A DNA stretch of 64,000 bases from Melastoma dodecandrum. Its lineage: Eukaryota; Streptophyta; Magnoliopsida; Myrtales; Melastomataceae. Positions 1 to 10,949 of the stretch are shown here, piece by piece; the stretch's first letter is position 1; each line of letters starts with the position of its first letter. The stretch lies in contig JARUPY010000539.1 in assembly GCA_029817715.1 (NCBI GenBank), positions 5,617,501 to 5,681,500 on the forward strand, given 5' to 3'. The notes under the pieces are model-generated. The model did not search any database. It was given only the letters and a program-made list of their open reading frames with translations, and was not told where the DNA came from. Both the position numbers and the translations under genes were made by a program.

Positions 1-540
1 ATACTCCCGAATTGAAAACCAGCACAAAACTGATTCTCTTCATTCAACGGACCCTCGGTAACCGCCTCATCTAGCACTGCTGGGACAGAATTGTCGTTCA
101 CGAGGCCCTCGTCGACAACAACCTCAGATGGGTCTACAACTAGATCCTTTACGAAAGGAACAAAATCGAAATGAAGGAATGCACGAACATGACTGGCAAA
201 AGGAGAAAAGCACTTGCTTACATCAGATGGAACATCTTCCTGACGAGGTTTTCCCTTTGCATTTCCTGCCTCAACGGGTGGGTTAGTGAAGTTATTAGTG
301 TTTTCGAAAGGCGATATCACTCGAGCCCCATCCGGAGTGTTCCCTCGAGAAGGAGTTCCCTATCGAGATACCTCGACATTCTCGAAAGGGGAAGCCGTCT
401 GAAGGACTACTCCATCTCGAGAATGCAATGGGACAGCCTTGGGATCTTCTTCAATAGGGTCTTCTTCAATAGGCTGTTCGCAAGGATTAGTCTGCGTCAT
501 TTTTTAGAATAAGAATTCTCAAAGGAAATTAATAGTAAAA

Positions 541-2709
541 CTAAAATAAGTAAAGGAATACCTCGTTGATAGGGACCGACTCATCGACCCTGATAGATGG
601 TGCCTCAAGAGTAAGGGGTAAAGATCCTTCCTCCCCTGAACAATGGTCTAGAATTTGGATGTAAGGTTTCTCGAGCACATGCTTCACTCGTCTCTGAAAA
701 ACACGCTTAACCCACGTGAGGGTTGGTTCTCCCTCAGATTCTTCCTCATTGTGGGGCCTAGAGGGACGATCCTCCCGAGTCTTAGAACATTCTTCTCTAC
801 GATTGCCCTCCTCCTCGAGAGGCCGAACAGCTCGGATTTTGCGCTTTCTCTTGCGCACTAGAGGTTCTTCGTCCGAGACTGCCCCAAGCAAGGTCCCAAC
901 ATTGGTTTCATCTACAAAAGAATACAAACAAAGTTATCCTCAAACAGTTTAGCAAACAGTAATCAGGGGGATATCTAAAGACTCACCCTCGAGAATTGGA
1001 GTAGGTACATAGAGGTCACCCTGATCACCGTCCATGATGATTATACCCCCTCTTAATTTAGACCAAGTCATTACCAATAAACTCGGAAAAGGTCAGATGC
1101 ATCAATCTGTTTATTCTAAGAGAAATCAAACTCAACCGAAAGTAAAGCGGTTCGAGCTTGTACTTGTGTGACATACTTGAACCCTACAACCGCAGTCTTC
1201 CCGCGCATAAAGGTGTTGTACCACTTGGAGAAGGGAACAATCACATCCTGGAAGAAATCAAGTTGTCTAGTGCACAATTTTGGGTTTACATCTCGAACAT
1301 AAATTTGTCCCCGGGACAGGTACCCACGAGATCTCGAGGAGTTAGAACACTGTCCCAATAGGACTACTCAGTAAGGTCCTCTCGAGCAGCATAAAACCCA
1401 TTAGGTAGGTAAGGTTTCCATTCCTGTTCCCTTTGAAGGTCAGCCAGTCTTTGCATCAAGGCAGTAACGGGCGCAGAAGACCAATTGCTCGAATACCTAC
1501 AGGCATGACGAGCGATCTCGGGTCCAAAACATCACTCTTGATCACTAATTTATTAAAAGAAAACACTTGGGGAAACCAGATGAGCGCCCACAAGTGCAAT
1601 AACCACATTGGACCCCCAAATGGGTGATTTGAGAAACCTTTATCCTTAGTCATAGTAGAGGCAACTTGAAGACTCCTATATAACAGTTGAAGGAGGAAAG
1701 GCGCAAAAGCCACGGTATCATCAGCTTGAACTAAGAAATTACTGACCCAAGACATGTAAATGGCAGCCTGCTTCCCTGAACAGTAGAAGACATACTTGCT
1801 GAGCCACTAGAGAAAGAAATCAAACTCGTGCTCCTCTTCACATAGAGTGGTTGTAGTCCCCGCTTCACGGAATAGTTTCATGTGGGCGTTGACCGTTTTA
1901 TGGATTTTGTGGTCCCTATTCTGAAATTGATCTCCTTATACTCTCTGAAGACGTACATTAATACCCGAAGCAGAACAACCCGTCAGTAAGCAGACGTCTT
2001 CGATGGTGATGGTCATGGGTCCCTTAGAAAGAAAGAAAACATTCAATCTTGAATTCCAAAAGGGGATCAGACTAGAGCAAACCTTAGGATCGCTACATTT
2101 CACTTTCCTCAAGAGAGAAATCAAATCTTTCAAGCCCAAACGACGTAATTTCTGGTCCAACTTCTCTTCCCGCAAACTAAACCACTTCTCAGTAGTAGCA
2201 TCGGTTGGAGGAAAACCTACATGCTCCTTTGCTTTAAGCCATGAAACAAGAGCACAGAAATCAGGATGACATACCAAAATGGATGGCGAGGTTAAAAGGT
2301 AAGTCTGGGGGATATCGTGCTCCTTGAAAGCAGATGACGGAAGTAAAGGACCAAGGGCTAAAACGGGCGATTCGTAACCTGGAACCGGAATAACCACCTT
2401 TTAATTAGCAAGTTCACGGTATCGGCCGAAGCGAACATAGTCGGACTCTGTTTGAGCAGCCATCGCTCGCAAGTAATGCTTCGATGAAGGAAAGTTGGCA
2501 ACTTTAGGAAGGGGAAGGACATAAAGCACGGGTCGGCTAAGGAAAGGGTTGAACTTGGATAAAGAAACGACCCCAGAAGAAGGAATGAACCGAGGATTTT
2601 TGAAGGAACATGAAACGGTTGATTTTCCAAGCATGGTGGACGAAAGAGCGGGAAAAGAGACTTGCTCGACAAGATTCGTGACAAAACGTGACCATTTCAA
2701 GATAAACAT
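541..2709 (-). pseudogene. Plant mobile domain (PMD, MAIN-like) protein of a retrotransposon, broken
   Basis: Read on -, the gene starts near 2709, just inside the purine tract of the LTR element. PMD signatures are MTITIEDVCLLTGC (about 1970-2012), the WFSLREEKLDQKLRRLGL stretch before it, and a second PMD block GGPMWLLHLWALIWFP (about 1580-1630). A further charged ORF at 541-927 (LLGA, then KRKRK, acidic stretches) matches in layout the part after the PMD in the copy at 59.4 kb. In-frame stops (for example near 2397 and 1935) separate the blocks, so it is not intact as read. Known of the family: PMD occurs in MAIN/MAIL host proteins and in transposable elements. The function inside the element is not known from this sequence. 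Confidence 0.6.
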
Positions 2710-2745
2710 AAAGTTTCCACATTATGTTTAACAAGGGGGGCTTAA

Positions 2746-3758
2746 TGTTGACACACATGAATTTCTAGGCTTTGTCCCTAGTGGGCCAAACAACGGAGTC
2801 CGGGAAAGGCGATACCCGAGAAGTCGCTCGGGCACTGAGAGACATCATGCTCGAGAACAGTCTGCTCGAGAAGCAGCTGATGAAGCATCAATCATACTCG
2901 AGAGCCTCACTTAGCCACGATCCAGGAGTGCTCCCAAGCGTACAACTAAGCCATGACCAAGAAAAGGGACATGTGGCAAACCCGGAGAAGATTAACAAGA
3001 TACGCTGTGCATGTTCCCTACAGAATAGGAGATAGATCATGTACACGTTATGAGAAGATTCTAAGTTTGCAGAATAACCGCAACAGAAAGATCCTGAGCT
3101 ATAAAAGGATCACAACAGACGGACAATAAACACACAACAATTCAAACACAGATTCAAGTCTTTTAGTCTTTATTTTTTTTCGGTCCTTTATCCTTCAACC
3201 TCAGCACTGTTGATTATGTCCAGTGTTGTTGACGTTCTCTGCCAACCCCAAGCGCCGTTTATTCTATCCGGCGTTGCGGTCCACCCTTGGTGCTATTGAT
3301 CCCGTCCGGTGCCGTTGACCTGCCACCACTTCGACTCCGCCCACGACGCCATTGATCCTGTCTGGTGTCGCGCTCCACCCTCGGTGCTATTGATCCTGTC
3401 CGGCGCCGTTGACATCCCCGTCGCTCCACAAGGGTGAATTGTATGAAAGGAGCTCGCCTCAACCGTCTTTCGTCCGCCTTCGACCGTCGTGAAGCATCAC
3501 CAGGCATTTTCTGTTGTTTACCGTTCGAGTGATGTCTGTAATTGTCGCACAGTAAGATTGATTCCGTCGCATTAAATTCCGGTGTAATGCCTACTTGTTA
3601 TAGTTGTATTCATTCACTATGCGGTGTACAACACCAGACGCTGTAAATTCGGTAACGTTGTATTAAATTTCGGTATTGCGTTTACTTTCACTTTACGGCG
3701 ACCACATTCATTGTAAAATTCGAGGCGTGTTACGGGGAACAACTTTTCCGCGCCAACA
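2746..3758 (+). repeat. Probable 3' LTR of the left gypsy element
   Basis: It begins TGTTGACACAC right after a purine-rich tract and has a TATA-like box (GCTATAAAAGG, about 3099-3109). The end is placed at CGCGCCAACA (3758), a usual TG...CA border. The other LTR and the target duplication are outside the window, so the right border is tentative. The stretch at 3240-3440 holds internal repeats of a GTCCGGTGCCGTTGA-like unit. Confidence 0.45.
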
Positions 3759-3862
3759 ACGGGTTTTCAAAAACCCGCCTTTGCCCCAATTACTTAGACG
3801 GCGGGTTTTGAAAACCCGTCTTCTTTGTAAATTGGAAGACGGGTTTTCAAAAGCCGCCCTAG
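3757..3862. repeat. Three copies of a palindrome ACGGGTTTTCAAAACCCGT
   Basis: Copies of a roughly 20-bp near-perfect palindrome lie at about 3758-3778, 3800-3820 and 3838-3858, spaced about 40 bp, at or just beyond the putative LTR end. The sequence does not tell what element they belong to. Confidence 0.7.
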
Positions 3863-4118
3863 CGACGATAAATTTGGTATTTTAAAAATTTCGACCGTAT
3901 TTTGCAATTTTTTTTAAGAGTAACCGTAGATACCTCAACAAACACAGTCCAAAACTTCCCGAAACCGGCCGTTTAGCATGTATAAATCCCAAGAAAACCA
4001 CACTCCAAGAATGAAATGAACCTAAAACTTATTAAGATTGTTGGATGATTACAATTAGTTAACGCAGGGGTTTAATCAAACACAATGCACAAGCTGTGCC
4101 CCCGAACCGAGAAAGAAG

Positions 4119-6516
4119 TCAAATTTGGTGTGGAATGAGTTCCTGAATCGCCTTCTCCAGTTCCCCAATCTCACCAATGAAGCTACCCATGCAGTAGCCC
4201 ATGCAGCTCAAACTCAAGGCCACCCCCCTCCTTGTATCCCTCCCCTTCTCTTCGTCGGTAATCACATCCGTGACTTCCCGCGAGTGCTCCAAGTAGGACC
4301 CCACGGCATCTCGTACGAGGTCCCTGACATCTGCACAGCTGTTTAGTGAGCAGGTCGCGCTCTTCCCCGACTTCTCCCCCAGTTCGATGTCTGCCGCTTC
4401 TCCTCCCTTTTCTAGCTTCTCATCAGTGACCACCGTGGATTTGGTCACAATGGTCTCCTCGAGGCGTTTGATGGGAGCGCCGATGAGGAGTCCGAAGAGA
4501 TTGATGTCCCCGTACAACTTGTCGAGCGTTTCCTTGACCGGTACCTCGAGCTTTGTCAATTCCTCCTCGAGCTGTCCTAATGCTTTGATCTTGAAATGCA
4601 TGAGATCAAGCAGTTTTAACAAGCTCTCGTGCAACTTCCTGTAGCAGCTGCAATTGAATGGCGAGTACCAAAAGCTTGGCTCCACTGTAGCTTCATCGAT
4701 GTACAGGCCAAGTTGGTGCACACATTTCCTGAGCTTTGTTAGGCTTTCTGACCTCTTCGACTTGGACTCCCTTAAGCCCGCAATGCTCTCGTGCAATGCC
4801 TTGAAACAATTTTTCAGCTCCGCTCTCGCCATGGAAGAAGCTCTGTTTGGCCCCATTGTCATCTCCGCCACTATTGAGCAGGACAACCCGATTAAGGTCT
4901 CCACAATCCTCGCGATGGCAATCTCGCTCGGCTGGCCGAAGTTCCTCCTGCCCAAGATCAGGACAGCACCAATAGCAGCAGACACCCCGCCTGCACGGCC
5001 ATACATCCTGCTCTTCATGAGGAGGCTAGAGAAGAGGAACCAGGGGACCAGGGAGATGAACTTAAGGGGGAAGTGATGGAATAGGGCACAGCCTATGACT
5101 CCGTAGACGGTTCCTAAGACCGTGCCCTGTGCTTTCGCGTTCGCCACCGTGAAGGTGGCTTCCCTCGCAGCCGCATAACTTATTGCAACTGGAATCCCGG
5201 CCCAGAAACCATTTTTCCTGCTGTATGCCAGGCCGAAGAGCACTGCGAGGCCCAGGGAGAGAGAGAACTTGAATGCATGCATGAAGGCGAACGCACTTGT
5301 CTTCCCGGAATTTGCCGCCGGCTTCCCATTCGTTTCCTCGCTGCAGTGCAAGAGTTTTAAACAGAAAAGGAAGAAGACCGATGAGAGGTCTTCACGGGAT
5401 CGCGGGACTTCTAGCACGGAATCAAATAAGCTGTCTAACTTGTTCTCCGGTGCCATCGAGCTCGGATTCTTGCCGATGAGGCGATTTCTGAACTTCTGGA
5501 TAGTGGCTTGGATAACCTCTTCAGAATCGAGTTTTTGATCGTCGGTTTTATTGCCGGGATCATCTGCTTTGTATGGTCGGCATGGTGAGGTGCTTGCTAA
5601 GGCCATTTGCATCCCCCGTAGCTGAACTCCAAACGTTCCTTCCAACGAGTTTCCTGGTACGTCATGGCACGCTGACTTCAGAAGCCACTTGAATGGAAAT
5701 GTCTCCCATTTCGCGCTTTCCTGATACTGCTTGACGAGCTTAACGTATCTCCCACCCTGGACAGCCAAGAGTTTTACTCGAGATACCAAAGCAGTGGCCG
5801 ATGATTTCTCCTCTGCTGAAGCAGCCTTCAGGGATAGCTTCAGCCGGGTGGAAGCGTTTTCCAGTAATCCTTCGCAATTCCGCCTCACCTGTAAGCATAG
5901 ACATTGCAATGTATTTTAGCAAATGACTCGCACATCGGCACGCGACGTCGGAACAGGTACCGAACTAAACTCAAAATACCTCGTAGGTGGCCAGCCTCGG
6001 AAAAGGCAGCGACACGGCAAGAACACAAGCCAGGACCCCAACGGCCGTGCTGGCGGCCACATGCAGCGGGTGCATGATCGGGTCTATTTCCTCCTTCAGG
6101 ATGAACCCCCGCACGTATATCAACACTATCTGACCCAGAGCTATCCTCTTGCACAACACGTGCGTCCTCCGTATCACCACGACGGCAAACGCAGCGAGGG
6201 CAGTCAAAATGGCCGTGACTACGCTGGAGAGCCTCATTGGTCGAATAAGGTACAGGCTGAGCATGGCAGGGCCAAGGGTCTGGGCGGTGGCGAGGGCCGC
6301 ATGCCAGCATCCCATCAAGGCGTCGCCAACGGTGGCGTCAGTTACAACGAGTATGACAGTCACGTAAGAGAAAGCAGGCAAGGCAACGACGCGCTGGAAG
6401 GAGGAAGGGCCGTAGAGGGTGGCGACGCCTACGAGGGTGCAGGCAAGGGAAGTCCTGAAGGCGGAAGAGAGGGACGTCCCCCACATGTTCACGGCTCTTT
6501 TGGAGGGTCGGAACAT
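4119..6516 (-). CDS. FUSC/AaeB-like aromatic acid exporter family membrane protein (2 exons)
   Basis: The exons are 6516-5980 and 5888-4119 on -, joined in phase 0 (GAG|GTATTTTG ... CTTACAG|GTGAGG). They give 768 residues, close to plant p-hydroxybenzoic acid efflux pump subunit-like proteins. Exon 1 carries about five hydrophobic segments (residues 20-175), including LGQIVLIYVRGFILKEE. Exon 2 has a soluble helical part, then a second membrane block (about residues 385-520) with YSRKNGFWAGIPVAISYAA and GRRNFGQPSEIAIARIVET, the FUSC-type repeat, and a long helical cytosolic tail. The family is related to bacterial AaeB and plant ALMT-like proteins; the plant substrate is not established. The start at MFRPSKRAVNMW is chosen because a TATA-like box lies about 75 nt upstream. 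Both exons are open, so the gene is probably functional. Confidence 0.88.
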
Positions 6517-6589
6517 TCTCGTGTAGGGGGTAGGTCGAATGCCTGGGGAGGGGGTTGCTTAGCAACGAGAATGCATGGTCAGGGGGTTG

Positions 6590-6597
6590 ATTTATAT
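6590..6597 (-). promoter_or_regulatory. TATA-like box of the FUSC-type transporter gene
   Basis: ATATAAAT on -, 74-81 nt before the chosen ATG at 6516, in a C-rich leader. Position and sequence fit a plant TATA box. No transcript evidence is available. Confidence 0.45.
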
Positions 6598-6609
6598 GTA
6601 GCGAGGAAA

Positions 6610-8040
6610 TGGGTCACTGGGTCAGTGGGATTATTTATCTATTTATATTATTTACATATATAGGACGTATTTTTCATGCCGAAGAGTTAGTATTATTTTA
6701 AGAAATTTTTTGAAAATTCACGCGTTTCATCGTGTCCGAATGGGGTTGACTCCGACCCCGCAGGTCGAGATTGCTCCGGGGATGCTCTCGGAGAGGCGGT
6801 ACGAGTAACGCTCAGAAATAGATGATTCCAATACCGAAAGGAAAGGAGACTTTACTAAAGGTGCGGAATGGAGTGACGTAGAGCATGGACGATAGGTAAT
6901 GTTTACGGGAACAGCTGGAAATTAGACAAACTGGAATAGATGAAGAATAGATTGAGAACAACCACCACAGATACAGTAATACCATCGTGATAGAAGACTC
7001 GGTAAACTCGTTTAGTCGTCGATACAGAAACACCACAACATACAAGAACGAGGGCGAGGCTCAACGTAGAGAATACAGATACACCACCACCGGTTGGCAC
7101 GCTTAACTCAATCCGTACTTGAAATTCACCAAATGAAGAACGAGGTTGAAGGAAAATCCACTCATTTCGGATAGAAGGACAAAGTCTTACAAAGGGGTTT
7201 ATAATCTGATTCAATAATCTTCAAAAAGCTTACAAGGGCGTCCATTATATAGGGATCACCAGAACAAGAACATAAATGCAAGACAATGAATGTAAAAATG
7301 ATACATACATGGACATATTCATGAACGAACCATAAATGACTTATTGGAAACGTAAACATGAATGCAAGATAGTGGAGGCGTGGATGGCTAGACAGTCAAG
7401 GCGCCCTTAATGCCCGTCTTCGATGCAATGTTGCAACTGCTTCGACCAGACTTGTTTCGACGGCTCCTTGCTTCGACCGATCCATACTTCGACGTGTCCG
7501 TCCTTCTATGGCGGGTAAGTTAATCGATAATGAGCAAGCTGACAGTACTAGTCGATGGTGCGTCTATAGTCCTTATACCAAGGCTTGTAAGTAAGTACGT
7601 ACTTTTGAGATTTCAAAATTATTCGAAGAAGTTGTTTAATATAATTCTATACGATAAAACGGACAAAATCGTCGTAGGAGACTTACGATTTTTTTTGTTG
7701 AGTTAAAATTGTTGGTACAATGCTTTTTAAGAAAAGTCGTTTCAAATAATGGCCCAACACCCAAAAAATTTCCTAGTCGCTTAAAGTCATCGTTTGAAAC
7801 AACGATTTTATCCATTTTAACTGGTAATGATTTTTATTTAAAGTCGTGATTTGAAATGCTTTAAGTGCAATAATTTCAGTTTTTTGTAAAATGAAACCGC
7901 AAATTTTATTTCGAACAAACCTTGGGGAGCTACGATCCTTGTACTACTTTCACTAATATGGGAGGCTGAATTACCACCCCTGGTTTCTGCATCGTATAAC
8001 AGACGACGTTGTAGGGATGGAATCCATCCATGTCTCATGC

Positions 8041-8073
<33 letters not shown>

Positions 8074-8385
8074 GTATAAACAAAAGCATTATGTCCAACG
8101 TCAGCTGGTGGGTGAATGGAAGAAAGAAGAACGAGTGGTCCTCCTCCTTCGGGAGGGAGGGAGGGACCGGCATCATTGGCTCCGTACCTGGATGACCATG
8201 AGTTTTTTCCTTTTTCAGATTCAGATCCTGTGCTCCAAAATCCAAACCTATGCCTCGAGATTTTTTGTTTCTTCCTTTGATGGTGGGAACTGGAAGAACA
8301 ACCGTCACAGTCACACAGTAACAATAACGACGGAAGTGAATTCTCAAGCTTTGTTCCTTGTAACCTTTCTGTTGCAATTTTTTAA
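6610..8385. other. Intergenic; no gene seen
   Basis: The stretch is AT-rich with no ORF showing recognisable domains. A stretch rich in TTCGAC (7430-7500) resembles the base composition of the gypsy material at 57.3 kb and may be an old LTR fragment. A (CT)n/(TA)n microsatellite lies at about 8039-8074. Confidence 0.6.
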
Positions 8386-9558
8386 GGCAAATTATCAACT
8401 GTTGACTCATCAATAGGCTAATTTTAAGTTTTGGCATATCATTTAAAAAGTTTTGAATTTAGCCTTATTTTAATTTTACTTTTAGATTTGGTCATATTCG
8501 TAATGGCCGTTACCCATAGCTGACGTGTCTGTAATGGATCTTTTCTTAGTCTGATGTGTGTCCAATGTGTCTTTTGTTTTTCTTACGTGTCAATGACGAT
8601 TAAATAAATTGAAGGGTTAGGGTTCTGACAACGCAACTTATTTCGTCCTCCTTCACCGCATTAATCCCACCTCAGCCTCCTCCTCTTCATCCTCCCTTCC
8701 AAATATCGAATGTCCCCTCCCGTTTCCCTCCCCATCTCCCTCCCTATCTCCCATCAAGAAGCTCCTCTCGACGGGGGCGCCCGAGAGGAGGCGTTCGAGC
8801 TCGGCCAAGGTCTCGAGGCAAGAGTGGACGTAGTAGAGGCCACAAGGGTTGAACTTCAGCGTGACGGTCGAGTCAATTTGGGAGGCGAAGTTGGTCTCGA
8901 CGAACCTCACCAGGTGTTGGAAGTAACCGTCTCCCGTGACCGCCGGGGGTCGGGACACCATCAAGGGGAGGCGGCGGAGAGGTCGGCGGTTCAACACCGG
9001 GCGGGTCTTATGGGGTTCCGGGGGTATGGTGGGGGCGATATCGGAAGGGGGAACGGCCGCCATGGAAGGTGGAGGGGAACGGGAGGCAGGGTAGGAGAGG
9101 GGAGATGCTGAGACCCAAATCGCCCCAAATCATTGTTAGTTCACCAAGCTGGGACTCCTGAAGGAGGGGAACGATGGTGGAGATGGATCGGGAGGTGGTT
9201 CGTGGTTGGAGGAGGACATGGCGGCTGGAGACGCCATGGGGTGGGGGCGGAGAGGGAGGTAAATTGGGGTTTTTGGGTGGGGGTTAATCCCAATAGCCGA
9301 TAAAAAAATAATCCACATAAGAATAACAAAAGAAAAATTATTTCGTCCTTTATAGCGTGATAGTTCATGTAAGAATAACAAAAAAAATTAATGACACGTC
9401 AGATAATCTATGGTTTAACGTCGACAACGTAACGGCCGTTACGAATAAGGCCAAATCCAAAAGTAAAATCGAAATAAAGTCAAATTCAAAACTTTTTAAA
9501 CGATATATCAAAACCTAAAGTTGACATGTTTATGGGGCCAAATATCGATAATATGTCA
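8386..9558. mobile_element. Pack-MULE (Mutator-like element with captured gene piece)
   Basis: Long terminal inverted repeats: the left end (8386 to about 8520: GGCAAATTATC, then ATCATTTAAAAAGTTTTGAA, then ACTTTTAGATTTGG and GTAATGGCCGTTAC) is mirrored by the right end (about 9425-9558, reverse complement GACATATTATC ... ATCGTTTAAAAAGTTTTGAA ... ACTTTTGGATTTGG ... GTAACGGCCGTTAC). It is flanked by a perfect 9-bp direct repeat, ATTTTTTAA, at 8377-8385 and 9559-9567, the MULE hallmark. There is no transposase inside; instead there is GC-rich host-gene sequence. Length is 1173 bp. Confidence 0.87.
8653..9063 (-). pseudogene. Captured N-terminal exon of a plant LRR protein (STK11IP/outer-arm-dynein-LC1-like)
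   Basis: The open frame of 136 residues lies wholly inside the Pack-MULE. The middle, with GDGYFQHLVRFVET and TVTLKFNPCGLYYVHSCLE followed by LAELERLLSGAPVE, resembles the N-terminus of plant leucine-rich-repeat proteins annotated as outer arm dynein light chain 1 or STK11-interacting-like (my recognition by pattern, not by search). The normal continuation into LRRs is missing: after GAPVE the frame runs into low-complexity G/E-rich sequence. A second short proline/serine-rich piece (about 9140-9240, -) may be another captured fragment. It could be transcribed as a chimera. Confidence 0.5.
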
Positions 9559-9567
9559 TTTTTTAAA

Positions 9568-10949
9568 ATAATATTTCAAACTCCTTTTTTCATCAAACTA
9601 GTTCGCTTATTTCGAATGTCCGTTAAAAACTCGGCTGAGTTTAAAACAACAAGAATATGACTTTTAAAGACTAATTCAACTTTATAAAATTTAAAATTCA
9701 TTATTAAACAAAACTAAAATAACGAGACATCGTTTTTTTTATTTTTTTCCTGACGCCAGATGCTGGTTGTGGGGGGTGGGAGTAGTGCCCCAAACCAATT
9801 GCCGTCGTGATAAAAAAGAAAAATTCTTTGGTGGAGAAAGGAAATCCAAACCCCTCCCCGTACATCCGTGAGTCGTCGTCACACACAGCAAACCATACTT
9901 TGTCGGGTGACCTCACCCCTATTCCCACTAATTATTGATATTTCTATCTTTGGGGGATGTCTCTTTCAAATTGTTAAACGCGTTTAATCACCAGTAATTA
10001 CTTGTTGTTAGTATTTGGATCATATATTAAAATCACAAAAAGCATCATCATTATTAACATGTAAAACGTGGCTGGGCTAAGATCCCTCGCCCCCCCCCCC
10101 CCCCACCCCAACACCATGTTTCCCACTCAAACAATGCGGGCATAAACCTAAATTCCAAGTCACACACACACACACACCCTTCGCCTGACTTTGACTCTCC
10201 GGCGTTGCAAAGGTCATTCTTCCGTAGCGACTCGATCCCCCACTCCATAATGCGAATACACCTATAAATTTCACCACCTCCTGCTTAAAAAAAAAATTCT
10301 ATAAACTAAAAGAAAAAAAAAAGGAAAGGGAAAAAGCCGGAATATCCACCTATCAGCCTTCGCTTATCTCCAAATACCTAACAATTCTCGTTCCATTCCA
10401 CTTTTAAGCCCCAAAGCCGATGATGACGCTGATGTTCACATTGAGATCCTGCGTGTTGGTGTGCGTAAAAATCCTCCTCTTGTTGATTTTAGTTGGTGCG
10501 ATGCAGCTGAGTTTATTCTGACGCGATCTTATCGTGAACGCCACCAAAAAGCTTGCAACAGGATAAGGAGTACGCACTTAGGACACCCCCCCGCGAAACT
10601 TAAGGTCCTCCTCGTGGTGACGATGATAAGTGCGCTCGACTAGGGGCAGCAGCCAGTGCATCGAAGAGAACTGAAGAAAAGGGAAACAATGGAAGAAAGG
10701 GAAGCAAATGTACAGTAGAATTATTACTAAACAATACAACTGCTTTCATTTATCAAACGCCCCGGCAACTGCAGCTCGCAGCGATATTACTGTCAGCCCT
10801 ACTCGGTGCTTTCTTTACATAGATTACAAGAAGAACAACGACACCCTCCACCTAGACTACTTTCTTTCTGTAGAAGTTTCATTAATAAATTTCCAACACA
10901 CAAGGAAGAGGAGGGGGTGGGGGGGACAGCATACAGTAACGGCACATTA
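9568..10949. other. Intergenic; no gene seen
   Basis: AT-rich, with a poly-C tract (10090-10104) and a (CA)n run (about 10162-10176). The last ~250 bases before 10950 are probably the 3' UTR of the Sec14-like gene. Confidence 0.5.

Larger units (their letters stand above)
1..3758 (+). mobile_element. 3' part of a Tat-like Ty3/gypsy retrotransposon (left end outside window)
   Basis: A purine-rich tract (about 2732-2745, with a run of six G) is followed at once by TGTTGACAC, which looks like the start of a 3' LTR, so the element reads on the + strand. Inside it, on the - strand, is a broken plant-mobile-domain gene. The same arrangement, pol on one strand and PMD gene on the other, is seen with clearer pol motifs at 57.6-64 kb; I infer the lineage from that parallel. 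No pol of this copy lies in the window. Alternative: a non-autonomous derivative. Confidence 0.55.

Noticed and set aside
5923..6663. Long + strand ORF of 246 codons
   Set aside because: It lies opposite the first exon of the FUSC-type gene. Its Gly/Arg/His-rich product is the usual shadow of a GC-rich membrane-protein exon.
7838..8437. 199-codon - strand ORF
   Set aside because: It spans a (TA)/(CT) microsatellite and AT-rich DNA, with no recognisable domain.
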